A DNA stretch of 6,729 bases, taken from Halanaerobiales bacterium (GTDB lineage: Bacteria; Bacillota_F; Halanaerobiia; Halanaerobiales; DTU029). The notes under the pieces were generated by a model. It had not been told where the DNA came from, ran no database searches, and saw only the letters and a list, made by a program, of their open reading frames with translations. The stretch is taken from positions 1-6,729 of the forward strand of contig JADQBV010000244.1 in assembly GCA_016278415.1 (NCBI GenBank). Reading direction: 5' to 3'. Position 1 is the first letter of the stretch. Every line of letters begins with the position of its first letter. Shown here piece after piece: positions 1-5,950 of this stretch. The translations under genes and the position numbers were made by a program.

Positions 1-329
1 GGAACTAAAGCCAACCATCTTTTAATTACTTTATGTTCATCGACAAGTTGCTGTACTGGTGGAGAATAAGTTATTTCCTTCTCCTTATTATCTACCTGAC
101 TAACTTCAGGTTTTTTAACATCACGTTCAGGATAGATAGTCTTTTCTATTTGATACATTAATTCTATTTCTTGAACAGGTGGTAGATTATGAATTCCCAC
201 CACATCTTTTAATAAACATGAACCTGCAGTACACGTAGTACAAGCGATACCAAAATCATCCAAAATTTCTCCAACCCTAGGGTGTTCTACTATTACTGTT
301 TGTACTCCCTCATTTAAATACTTTTCCAT
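1..329 (-). CDS. Hemerythrin-domain protein with Cys-rich N-terminal module (partial, 3' end cut)
   Basis: The open frame runs without a stop from ATG at 329-327 to the left edge, giving 109 residues. The N-terminal part resembles the DUF542/ScdA_N or DUF1858 type: a short helical segment, then C30-x2-C33-x4-C38 (ACTTCTAGSC), then an IHNLPPVQEIELM stretch. After a charged linker (about 68-90) the sequence LVDEHKVIKRW begins, with H99 as a likely first ligand of a hemerythrin four-helix di-iron bundle; the rest lies outside the window. Family members bind O2 or NO at the iron pair, or take part in repair of iron centres; which applies here cannot be told. The start is set by GGAGGTGA six bases upstream. 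The gene lies 33 bp after the Fe-S gene, so the two are probably cotranscribed. Family assignment is by recognition of motifs, not by a search. Confidence 0.82.
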   Translation of the reverse strand, partial: MEKYLNEGVQTVIVEHPRVGEILDDFGIACTTCTAGSCLLKDVVGIHNLPPVQEIELMYQIEKTIYPERDVKKPEVSQVDNKEKEITYSPPVQQLVDEHKVIKRWLALV

Positions 330-335
330 TCTTCA

Positions 336-343
336 TCACCTCC
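336..343 (-). promoter_or_regulatory. Ribosome binding site fixing the hemerythrin start
   Basis: GGAGGTGA on the minus strand is a full anti-16S match, six bases before ATG at 329. Another ATG at 336-334 overlaps this site and cannot be used with it, so the 329 start is chosen. The site lies inside the short gap after the Fe-S gene, which allows independent initiation within the operon. Confidence 0.85.
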
Positions 344-362
344 ATAAAGTTTAAGTTTTGGT

Positions 363-821
363 TTATAACCATTCTTCAGATAATATTTTGCCTTCAACGG
401 ATACTACTACTTTCTTTACAGGTACTTTTCTTTCAGAACTATCTAGGGCCTGTTTAGCCATACTAACTAAACCCATACAACAGGGTACTTGCATTATCAT
501 TACTGTCAATGTATTAATATCTGCATCTTCAATCAATGATTTAATTTTTTCAACATATATCTCTTGTCCTGAATCAAGTTTTGGACAGGCAATTGCTAGG
601 CTTTTATCTTTTAGGTAATCCTTATGGAAATCAGCTAGTGCATAAGCAACACAATCAGCACTTAAAACAACATCAGCCCCTTTATAATATGGTGCTTGTG
701 GTGAAACAAGGTGTAACTGAACTGGCCACTGTCTTAAATGAGAGGCCCTTTTACCGTTTTCTTCAACAACCTCTTTTTTACTAAAATCTTGCATACGAGA
801 ACCTGGACAACCTTGATGCAT
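363..821 (-). CDS. Stand-alone C-terminal domain of Fe-S (ferredoxin-type) oxidoreductase
   Basis: This 152-residue soluble protein begins MHQGCPGSRMQDF and contains HLRQWPVQLHLV (28-39), ADCVAYALADFH (55-66), AIACPKLD (76-83) and VPCCMGL (112-118). These blocks match the C-terminal half of anaerobe proteins annotated as 4Fe-4S ferredoxin or Fe-S cluster-binding oxidoreductase, which usually carry a CxxCxxC ferredoxin domain in front. That ferredoxin domain is absent here, and the upstream DNA does not encode it. Five cysteines remain (C5, C57, C79, C114, C115) and could bind a metal or cluster. The start is supported by AAGGAG eight bases upstream. It is the first gene of an operon with the hemerythrin gene, behind a Crp/Fnr-like site. 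The enzymatic role is unknown to me; a link to redox or nitrosative stress is inferred from the neighbour. A weak alternative is that it acts only as an electron-carrier partner. Confidence 0.8.
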   Translation of the reverse strand: MHQGCPGSRMQDFSKKEVVEENGKRASHLRQWPVQLHLVSPQAPYYKGADVVLSADCVAYALADFHKDYLKDKSLAIACPKLDSGQEIYVEKIKSLIEDADINTLTVMIMQVPCCMGLVSMAKQALDSSERKVPVKKVVVSVEGKILSEEWL

Positions 822-848
822 TATAATCTCTCCTTAGTTTAATGTAGT

Positions 849-865
849 CATAGCATCCTGCTATG
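849..865 (-). promoter_or_regulatory. GGA-loop hairpin in Fe-S operon leader
   Basis: CATAGCA-GGA-TGCTATG on the minus strand forms a perfect 7-bp stem with a GGA loop, ending 13 bases before the AAGGAG of the Fe-S gene (830-835). The core AGGATG in a hairpin loop resembles the CsrA/RsmE binding consensus, with about 9 of 12 positions matching RUACARGGAUGU. As DNA it is also a 17-bp dyad that a protein could bind. The structure is seen directly; the CsrA reading is inference. Confidence 0.4.
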
Positions 866-998
866 CTGTTGATATTTTTTTGTCTTAAAAACTAAAAGTT
901 ACATTGTTTTATCAAAATCTAAAGTAAGAACATTAATTAGACAACCGAAAACTTAAATTGATTATTTACTCATTATTCAATTACTCTTGATACTTCAT

Positions 999-1004
999 AT
1001 TATA
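999..1004 (-). promoter_or_regulatory. -10 element of the Fe-S/hemerythrin operon
   Basis: The hexamer is a perfect TATAAT on the minus strand and predicts a start near 992, giving a leader of about 170 nt before ATG at 821. At 17-bp spacing the -35 position reads TAGAGA, a poor match to TTGACA. A poor -35 is typical of promoters that depend on an activator bound over that region, and the neighbouring dyad supplies one. Confidence 0.55.
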
Positions 1005-1025
1005 TAGGCTTACGAATTTTATCTC

Positions 1026-1041
1026 TATGATATAAATCACA
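1026..1041 (-). promoter_or_regulatory. Crp/Fnr-family binding site (TGTGA-N6-TCATA)
   Basis: The minus strand reads TGTGATTTATATCATA, which differs from the Crp half-site pattern TGTGA-N6-TCACA at one base. Its centre (1033.5) lies 41.5 bp upstream of the start predicted from TATAAT at 999-1004, the standard class II activator position. Crp/Fnr regulators of anaerobes include Fnr, HcpR and Crp-like proteins. The specific member cannot be named, although the hemerythrin and Fe-S genes suggest an O2 or NO sensor. Confidence 0.55.
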
Positions 1042-1111
1042 TATTAATTATATTTTTTTGATAAGTTTAGTCAGGATTTAATTATTAATAAATACTTACA
1101 TAGTAATATAC

Positions 1112-1142
1112 AAAAAAGGCTACTGGAAATTATCCAATAGCC
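1112..1142 (-). terminator. Rho-independent terminator of the MCP1 unit
   Basis: On the minus strand GGCTATTGGA-TAATT-TCCAGTAGCC makes a 10-bp stem with one G-U pair and a 5-nt loop, directly followed by six T. On the plus strand the same arms contain a C-A mismatch and no T run follows, so the signal works in the minus direction. It closes transcription from MCP1 about 190 nt after its stop and insulates the operon to the left. Confidence 0.9.
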
Positions 1143-1175
1143 CCTGATTTATGTGTTACTATTATTATTAAGATA

Positions 1176-1227
1176 TAAAATAAATAAAGATTAGTTTAAA
1201 ATTTTATTCATTTCTTTATTTATTTTA
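1176..1227. repeat. AT-rich inverted repeat, 14-bp perfect arms
   Basis: Arms 1176-1189 (TAAAATAAATAAAG) and 1214-1227 (its exact complement) enclose a 24-base loop in the 3' untranslated part of MCP1. Only one G-C pair is present and no T run follows on either strand, so it does not look like a normal terminator. It may be an mRNA 3'-end structure or chance symmetry in very AT-rich DNA. Confidence 0.4.
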
Positions 1228-1245
1228 AGGATTTTAAGTTTTACA

Positions 1246-1343
1246 TCTTTTTACTTTAGATTTTAGATAATAGGTCTTTATACTTTAGTTTTTAGATTAA
1301 ATCTTTATACTTTTAATCTTTAGATATTAAATCTTTATACTTT
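1246..1343. repeat. Degenerate tandem repeat of 27-30 bp over the MCP1 stop codon
   Basis: The 12-mer TCTTTATACTTT occurs at 1275-1286, 1302-1313 and 1332-1343, and once with a single change at 1246-1257. Spacings are 29, 27 and 30 bp, and the sequence between copies is also related (TTAGATTTTAGATA-like). The copy at 1332-1343 contains the stop codon of MCP1 and parts of its last two codons, so the array looks like repeated duplication of the gene's terminal segment into its 3' untranslated region. Confidence 0.75.
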
Positions 1344-3302
1344 AAACTTATTGACTAATTCAGTTAATTGCTGAGCCATCTCGGCTAATTGTTTAGCTGA
1401 AGAACTAATCTCTTCAGTAGAAGCAATTTGTTCTTCACTTGATGCAGCAACTTCCTCTGCATTACCAGCAAATTCAGTACTAACAATTGATATATTTTCG
1501 AAGGCGCTATCAACTTTATGACTATTGCCACTTATTTCATGAGAAATCTCGGTAACTTCTTTAATCTGTTCTTTTAAGGTAAAGGCCAAATCATTAATTT
1601 CTCCAAATACACTTTTTGTTCTTTCGATTGATCCAACACTATTATCAACTGTATTTAGATTCTTGTCCATCTGACTAACAGCACCATTTACTCCAGTTTG
1701 AATATCTTTTATCAATGTCGCAATTTCATCTGTTGCCTTAGCAGATTCTTCAGCTAATTCCCTTATTTCATCTGCAACAACACTAAATCCTCTTCCAGCT
1801 TCTCCTGCCCTAGCAGCCTCAATCGCTGCATTTAAAGCCAATAGATTAGTTTGTTCTGCAATACTATTTATTAAATCTAGAATATTATCAATTTCTCTTG
1901 ATGTATTTCCTAAATTCTTAATTTCATTTGCAACTTTCGATGTGTCATTTTTTACAGCAGTTATTTGAGTCATAGAATCTCCTACTGCATTATTACCCTT
2001 ATCGATACTACTCATAACTAAATCTGCTGATTTTGACATCGCACTAGAACTAAGATCTATCTTTTCTATACCACCTGTTAAATTATCTATATTTAGAGTA
2101 ATTTCTTCAACCTGGGCCAGTTGCTCTTCCGCTCCTGAAGCAACCTGCTGCATAGCAGACCCAACCTGTTCTGCAGTCTCGCCAACCTGTTCACCTGATG
2201 CTGATAATTCCTGACTTGAAGCCGCCACATGATCCGATGTAAGAGTAATTTTCTTTATCATCATACGTAAATTGTCATGCATATCGTTAAGTGACTTTGA
2301 TAGGTTTCCTATTTCATCCTTTGACTTTACGAATAAAGGATTTAATGATAAATTCCCATCTGCAATTTCCTGAGCAAAATTAGAAGCTGCAATAATAGGA
2401 ACTGTAATATATCCTCCAACAAAATAAGAAATAATCACACCTATAATAATTGTTAATAGAATAAGTAAAATTGTATTTCTTAAAGAATCCCTTAATTGTT
2501 GAAAAGCCTCTCTAGAGGATAACTGTACTATTACACCCCAATTAGTTTTTTCAATTGGTACATATGATGCCAGCATATCTACATTATTATAATTGTACTC
2601 TACATTTCCTGAATTACCTTTAATAGCACTACTTACAGGTAGCATGGATGAAAGATCAACCATTTCCGCTACCATTTCTTCATCAGGATGTGCAATTACT
2701 TTACCAGTATTCTCTACAATAAACCCATAACCAGTTTCTCCTGGCTTTGTATTTGCAGCTAACTGGCTTAAGACCTCAAGATCTATACTTGCCCCTAAAA
2801 CACCTACTACATTTCCATTATTTTTTATTGGCGCGGCATATACTATAATAGGAACATTTCTACTACCAGAGATTAGTACCTCAGAAAAATTCCTTTTGCC
2901 CTCCATTGCCGCCAAAAAGTAATCTCGGTCAGATCTATCTCCAAGGCTACCTGTACTTTTATACACCTGCATACCAGTAGGATCCATTACGTACACATTG
3001 GCGATATATGGATTTTCATCCACAATTGGATCCAAAACTCTGTCCATTGAATTTGCATTCATTGTTTTTAGAAGTTGTGTTTCTGCCATAATATTTACTG
3101 TTGTTTCGGCATTTTCAATTATTGAACTTGTCCCTTTAGCCAGTCCTTCAGCCATCTTCATATTTTTCTCGTAGACATTTTTTTCTATTAAGTTACTCTG
3201 ATTAATAATAGAAGTAATACCATAAAACAAAATAGGTGATACCATCAATATTACCAATATCAATGTCAGCTTGTTTTTAAAACTATTTTTAATTTTGAAC
3301 AT
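1335..3302 (-). CDS. Methyl-accepting chemotaxis protein with dCache sensor (MCP1)
   Basis: This is a transmembrane chemoreceptor of 655 residues that relays an external signal to CheA/CheW. Order: TM1 about 11-31; extracytoplasmic dCache-type sensor about 40-265 with DRSDRDYF (122-129), the block PIIVYAAPIKNNGNVVGVLGASID (151-174) and D174; TM2 about 278-299; HAMP about 296-350; cytoplasmic coiled coil with the signalling tip EQTNLLALNAAIEAARAGEAGRGF (483-506). All tip residues match the canonical pattern, including E495, R498 and E501. Likely methylation segments lie near 382-401 and 615-632. The amino-acid-sensing motif of dCache proteins is only partly present, so the ligand is open. The C-terminus FKV lacks the NWETF-type CheR tether. 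ATG at 3302 is preceded by AAAGGAGG with seven-base spacing; a longer frame from 3371 has no such site. It is transcribed alone. Confidence 0.95.
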   Translation of the reverse strand: MFKIKNSFKNKLTLILVILMVSPILFYGITSIINQSNLIEKNVYEKNMKMAEGLAKGTSSIIENAETTVNIMAETQLLKTMNANSMDRVLDPIVDENPYIANVYVMDPTGMQVYKSTGSLGDRSDRDYFLAAMEGKRNFSEVLISGSRNVPIIVYAAPIKNNGNVVGVLGASIDLEVLSQLAANTKPGETGYGFIVENTGKVIAHPDEEMVAEMVDLSSMLPVSSAIKGNSGNVEYNYNNVDMLASYVPIEKTNWGVIVQLSSREAFQQLRDSLRNTILLILLTIIIGVIISYFVGGYITVPIIAASNFAQEIADGNLSLNPLFVKSKDEIGNLSKSLNDMHDNLRMMIKKITLTSDHVAASSQELSASGEQVGETAEQVGSAMQQVASGAEEQLAQVEEITLNIDNLTGGIEKIDLSSSAMSKSADLVMSSIDKGNNAVGDSMTQITAVKNDTSKVANEIKNLGNTSREIDNILDLINSIAEQTNLLALNAAIEAARAGEAGRGFSVVADEIRELAEESAKATDEIATLIKDIQTGVNGAVSQMDKNLNTVDNSVGSIERTKSVFGEINDLAFTLKEQIKEVTEISHEISGNSHKVDSAFENISIVSTEFAGNAEEVAASSEEQIASTEEISSSAKQLAEMAQQLTELVNKFKV

Positions 3303-3309
3303 ATATATT

Positions 3310-3317
3310 CCTCCTTT
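3310..3317 (-). promoter_or_regulatory. Ribosome binding site fixing the MCP1 start
   Basis: AAAGGAGG on the minus strand lies seven bases before ATG at 3302. It identifies the start used here, trimming 23 codons from the longest open frame, whose extra residues would place a hydrophobic, AT-encoded stretch ahead of the basic N-terminus that normally precedes TM1. Confidence 0.9.
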
Positions 3318-3393
3318 TAGATAAAAAAAAACAAAAATTATTTTGTAATTTAAAGATAAAATTATGTACACCTTTTATAATCCTCTATGACAA

Positions 3394-3420
3394 ACAGTCT
3401 TAGATTTATGCTAAAACTGT
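3394..3420 (-). promoter_or_regulatory. 27-bp imperfect palindrome in the MCP1 leader
   Basis: On the minus strand ACAGTTTTAG-CATAAAT-CTAAGACTGT forms a 10-bp stem with one G-U pair and a 7-nt loop. It could be an RNA hairpin of the leader or an operator. Only three T follow it, so termination would be weak. Its first arm overlaps GACAG (3417-3421), which can instead pair with CTGTC at 3436-3440. Confidence 0.45.
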
Positions 3421-3595
3421 CGAAAAACAATTCATGACAGCACTTATTAGTTTAACTTTATGTCACACGGTATTATACAAACATCAAAGCAATTATATTA
3501 ATTTAATAATTCTACAAAAATCTAATAATTCCTGCATTTTTCTCTCGCTTTTATATTATTAAATTAAATACCACATATAGAATTTATTTATAATA

Positions 3596-3632
3596 ATAAA
3601 AACACTGCCAGTATTTTTATACCAGCAGTGTT
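3596..3632 (-). terminator. Rho-independent terminator of MCP2
   Basis: On the minus strand the outer arms AACACTGC/GCAGTGTT (8 bp) and inner arms GTAT/ATAC flank a TG/TG internal mismatch, with an AAAA loop. The stem runs into TTTTT and then ATTATT. It lies 28 bp after the MCP2 stop codon, so MCP2 and MCP1 are probably separate transcription units despite being adjacent and in the same direction. Confidence 0.85.
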
Positions 3633-3660
3633 ATCTTACTAACAAAAATCTATTAAATTC

Positions 3661-5712
3661 TTATATTTTAAACCTACTCAAATTATCCTTTAACTCATTA
3701 ACTGTCTGCTTCAGTTCACTAGCAAGGCTAGCTAATTGATCTGCTGATGATACCTGTTCCTCACTGGCAGCAGTTACTTCCTCAGTAGATGCAGCAGCCT
3801 CCTGGGCAATAGAAGAAATACTTATTATTTCCTCAACTGCTTTATTCTTATAATCATCGATTTCTACAATGGCATTACTAACTCGATTAACCTCTACTGT
3901 TATTGTTTCTAGTGAATTAATAATAGCTTTAAATGCCTGTTCTGTTTCATGAACAGAAACATTTTGCTCCTTAAATATCTCATTGGCTTTCTCCACTTCT
4001 TCTACAGTGTTTTGTGATTCTGCAAGTATTTCTCCAACTATACTTCCTATAGTATTAGTAGCATCACTGGTTTGTTCAGCAAGATGCTTTATCTCCTCAG
4101 CAACAACACCAAATCCCTTACCTGCTGCACCTGCTCGTGCTGCCTCTATTGAAGCATTAAGGGATAGCAAACTGGTCTGTTCACTTATTCCATCAATCAA
4201 GCCTACAATCTTACTAATCTCTAAGGCTTTATCATTTAATTTATTTATATCATCTTTTATTCTATTAGACATCTCTGCAGTAGTATTACTCTTTTCATTC
4301 AATGTATTTACTGTATCACCAGCATTTTTACTGGTTATTTTAATCTCTTTAGCAACCTGTAAAACTGATTTTACGTTGTCATTAACACTTGCAATACGTT
4401 TAGCTAAGAGATCCATTACTTCAGAACTGGATTGGGCTTCATCTGCTTGTTCTTGGGCACCTATTGATATCGTCTCAATAGAATCAGAAACCTGTTGAGC
4501 AGAAGAATAAGATTGAGCCGAAACATCACTTATGACTTCAGTGTCCTTTAAAACCATATCACCTATTCTACTGGTATTATTAATTAATTGTCTTATATTA
4601 TTTGCCATCTTATTAAAGCTGTCGGCTAATTTAGCGATTTCATTTCTACCTTTTAAATCTGAGCTAACTGTTAAATCACCATTCTCTACCCTACTCATCA
4701 AACCCATAATCTTCTGTAAAGGATTTGATATTCCTAAGGATATAAAGAATCCCATAAGTATTGCTATTACAGCAAAACCAAAACCCATAATTACTGTTTT
4801 TTGACCCACTGCATATATTTCACCCATCAAAGAACCGACGGGTATAGTACTAATTAGTTTCCATCCATTATTTGTTGTAGCGAAAGCAACTAAATTACTG
4901 CCTATAGTAGTATAATTACTTGCTTTTTTCATATCAATAGCACCATTAAATTTTGTCCCTACTAACTTTTCATTTACTGCAGTAATAATTATATTATTTT
5001 GATCTATTAATTGAATTTCCGCTCCTTCTCCAAACTCAGCCTCAGATATAACATTATGTAGTACATCATTATTTAATATATAGACCATAACTCCTATTGT
5101 ATTAGTAGATCTTAAATTTACTAACCTTCGCATATAAAAAATATTCTGATAGTTACCATTAAATCCAGTAACCCAAATACCTTTTCCACCCGAATTAAGA
5201 GTTTCCTGATACAAACTACTATTGGTAAAATTGGCTCCTAGCCTATTTTCTACATTTTCTTTACTAATTTTAGAGTATATATGTTCATCATTTTCTCTAA
5301 AAATGGCAATGCCTTCAAGATCATCATTTGATCGGGATATAGAATTAAGTGTTTCTGTAATATCCTTATTTGCCATCATTTTATCATAAGCATTATCAAA
5401 CTCTAATGTTGATATTAAACTGTTAAGCTCAAGATCACTTACAATCATCATTGTTGATTTGTTTATTTCAGTCATTTTATTATTTATCTTATCTACTACC
5501 TGTTTAACAATTTCTTGGGTGTAAAAACCTACTTTATCCTGTATCGTATCCCGTGAACCTTGATAGGTAAAATAACTTACTACTGTAAGTGGGATAATAC
5601 CAATTAATAAAAAAGATACTATCAAGATAGTCTTAACCTTTATCCTAGTAAAATTCAAATTCACTTCCCCAAATTTTTTTCTTACTTTGTCTAAAACTTT
5701 TAACTTTTTCAT
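3661..5712 (-). CDS. Methyl-accepting chemotaxis protein with Cache-like sensor (MCP2)
   Basis: This is a transmembrane chemoreceptor of 683 residues, clearly distinct from MCP1. Order: basic N-terminus; TM1 about 27-49; large extracytoplasmic sensor about 50-303, probably a dCache type, with [20 protein letters not shown] (178-197) and [13 protein letters not shown] (206-218); TM2 about 304-326; HAMP about 327-380; methyl-accepting coiled coil to the end. The signalling tip is [24 protein letters not shown] (511-534). E523 and R526 are kept, but position 514 is S where most receptors, including MCP1, have N, and 529 is A where they have E. Methylation-type Glu/Gln clusters lie near 415-430 and 636-655. 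The ligand is unknown. No CheR-tether pentapeptide follows the final FKI. ATG at 5712 follows AAGGGGGT with short spacing, a slightly off-consensus ribosome binding site. A terminator follows closely, and the upstream palindrome may control the gene. Confidence 0.94.
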   Translation of the reverse strand: MKKLKVLDKVRKKFGEVNLNFTRIKVKTILIVSFLLIGIIPLTVVSYFTYQGSRDTIQDKVGFYTQEIVKQVVDKINNKMTEINKSTMMIVSDLELNSLISTLEFDNAYDKMMANKDITETLNSISRSNDDLEGIAIFRENDEHIYSKISKENVENRLGANFTNSSLYQETLNSGGKGIWVTGFNGNYQNIFYMRRLVNLRSTNTIGVMVYILNNDVLHNVISEAEFGEGAEIQLIDQNNIIITAVNEKLVGTKFNGAIDMKKASNYTTIGSNLVAFATTNNGWKLISTIPVGSLMGEIYAVGQKTVIMGFGFAVIAILMGFFISLGISNPLQKIMGLMSRVENGDLTVSSDLKGRNEIAKLADSFNKMANNIRQLINNTSRIGDMVLKDTEVISDVSAQSYSSAQQVSDSIETISIGAQEQADEAQSSSEVMDLLAKRIASVNDNVKSVLQVAKEIKITSKNAGDTVNTLNEKSNTTAEMSNRIKDDINKLNDKALEISKIVGLIDGISEQTSLLSLNASIEAARAGAAGKGFGVVAEEIKHLAEQTSDATNTIGSIVGEILAESQNTVEEVEKANEIFKEQNVSVHETEQAFKAIINSLETITVEVNRVSNAIVEIDDYKNKAVEEIISISSIAQEAAASTEEVTAASEEQVSSADQLASLASELKQTVNELKDNLSRFKI

Positions 5713-5740
5713 GAGGACCCCCTTATTAATTTTTCATAAA

Positions 5741-5754
5741 CAAAACCGGTTTTG
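5741..5754. promoter_or_regulatory. Perfect palindrome CAAAACCGGTTTTG, LacI-family operator-like
   Basis: Fourteen bases are exactly self-complementary, with A-rich and T-rich arms around a central CCGG. LacI-family repressors typically bind even palindromes centred on CG. It lies 28 bp upstream of the MCP2 start codon and downstream of the possible promoter at 5775-5804, a position where a bound protein would block elongation. The regulator and effector are unknown; the nearby glycosidase makes a sugar-responsive repressor plausible. Confidence 0.5.
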
Positions 5755-5774
5755 CTATAATATATATTTCTACA

Positions 5775-5804
5775 TATATATATATAATCCTTCTTATTTT
5801 CCAA
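5775..5804 (-). promoter_or_regulatory. Possible MCP2 promoter
   Basis: On the minus strand TTGGAA (5799-5804), an 18-bp spacer and TATATA (5775-5780) resemble a sigma-A promoter with a start near 5768. The -10 lies within a TA run (5774-5786), so its exact register is uncertain. It is located after the GH30 terminator and before the palindrome. Confidence 0.35.
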
Positions 5805-5863
5805 ATATTTTATAAAATTATATTATTCATTTTTTTACAAGGTAATATTTTGTTATTTAACAG

Positions 5864-5912
5864 AAAAACTCTCCTTATTTATAAATAACTTTTAATCTAT
5901 AAATAAGGGGAG
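5864..5912 (-). terminator. Rho-independent terminator of the GH30 gene
   Basis: Fifteen-base arms (5898-5912 and 5869-5883) pair with one C-A mismatch on the minus strand, around a 14-nt loop, and TTTTT follows at 5868-5864. On the plus strand the mismatch becomes a G-U pair, but no T run follows. It starts 38 bp after the GH30 stop codon and separates GH30 from MCP2. Confidence 0.8.
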
Positions 5913-5950
5913 CCCTCATTACTCAATAGGTATTGTTTACTTGAATAGAA

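Larger units (their letters stand above)
3303..3595 (-). promoter_or_regulatory. MCP1 promoter and leader region
   Basis: This AT-rich, non-coding gap of about 290 bp lies between the MCP2 terminator and MCP1. Two TATAAT hexamers are visible on the minus strand (3472-3477 and 3492-3497), neither with a convincing -35, so the promoter is uncertain. The downstream one would give a leader of about 160 nt. A run of nine T on the minus strand (3323-3331) lies shortly before the ribosome binding site. I see no sigma-28 flagellar promoter of good quality. Confidence 0.35.

Noticed and set aside
358..784. Plus-strand open frames of 86 and 67 codons
   Set aside because: They lie opposite the Fe-S gene, show no family motifs and have no proper ribosome binding site; the minus-strand protein has recognisable conserved blocks.
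900..990. FNR-like TTGAT/ATCAA elements and a small leader peptide in the Fe-S operon leader
   Set aside because: Half-sites are incomplete or wrongly spaced, and no short frame with a ribosome binding site was found.
3323..3345. Small hairpin CAAAA-TAAT-TTTTG followed by nine T, as a leader terminator
   Set aside because: A five-pair, nearly all A-T stem is too weak, and it lies directly before the MCP1 ribosome binding site.
3303..3371. Extended N-terminus for MCP1 from the ATG at 3371
   Set aside because: No ribosome binding site precedes it, whereas ATG at 3302 has AAAGGAGG at good spacing and gives a normal receptor N-terminus.
3435..3462. Sigma-28 flagellar promoter (TAAA-N15-GCTGTCAT) before MCP1
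   Set aside because: The -35 and spacing fit, but only about half of the -10 consensus positions match, which is expected by chance in such AT-rich DNA.
3983..4804. Plus-strand open frames of 171 and 90 codons opposite MCP2
   Set aside because: They are antisense shadows of the receptor's low-complexity coiled coil and HAMP/TM2 coding sequence; their composition (Ser/Leu/Ile-rich) is that of a complemented receptor gene.
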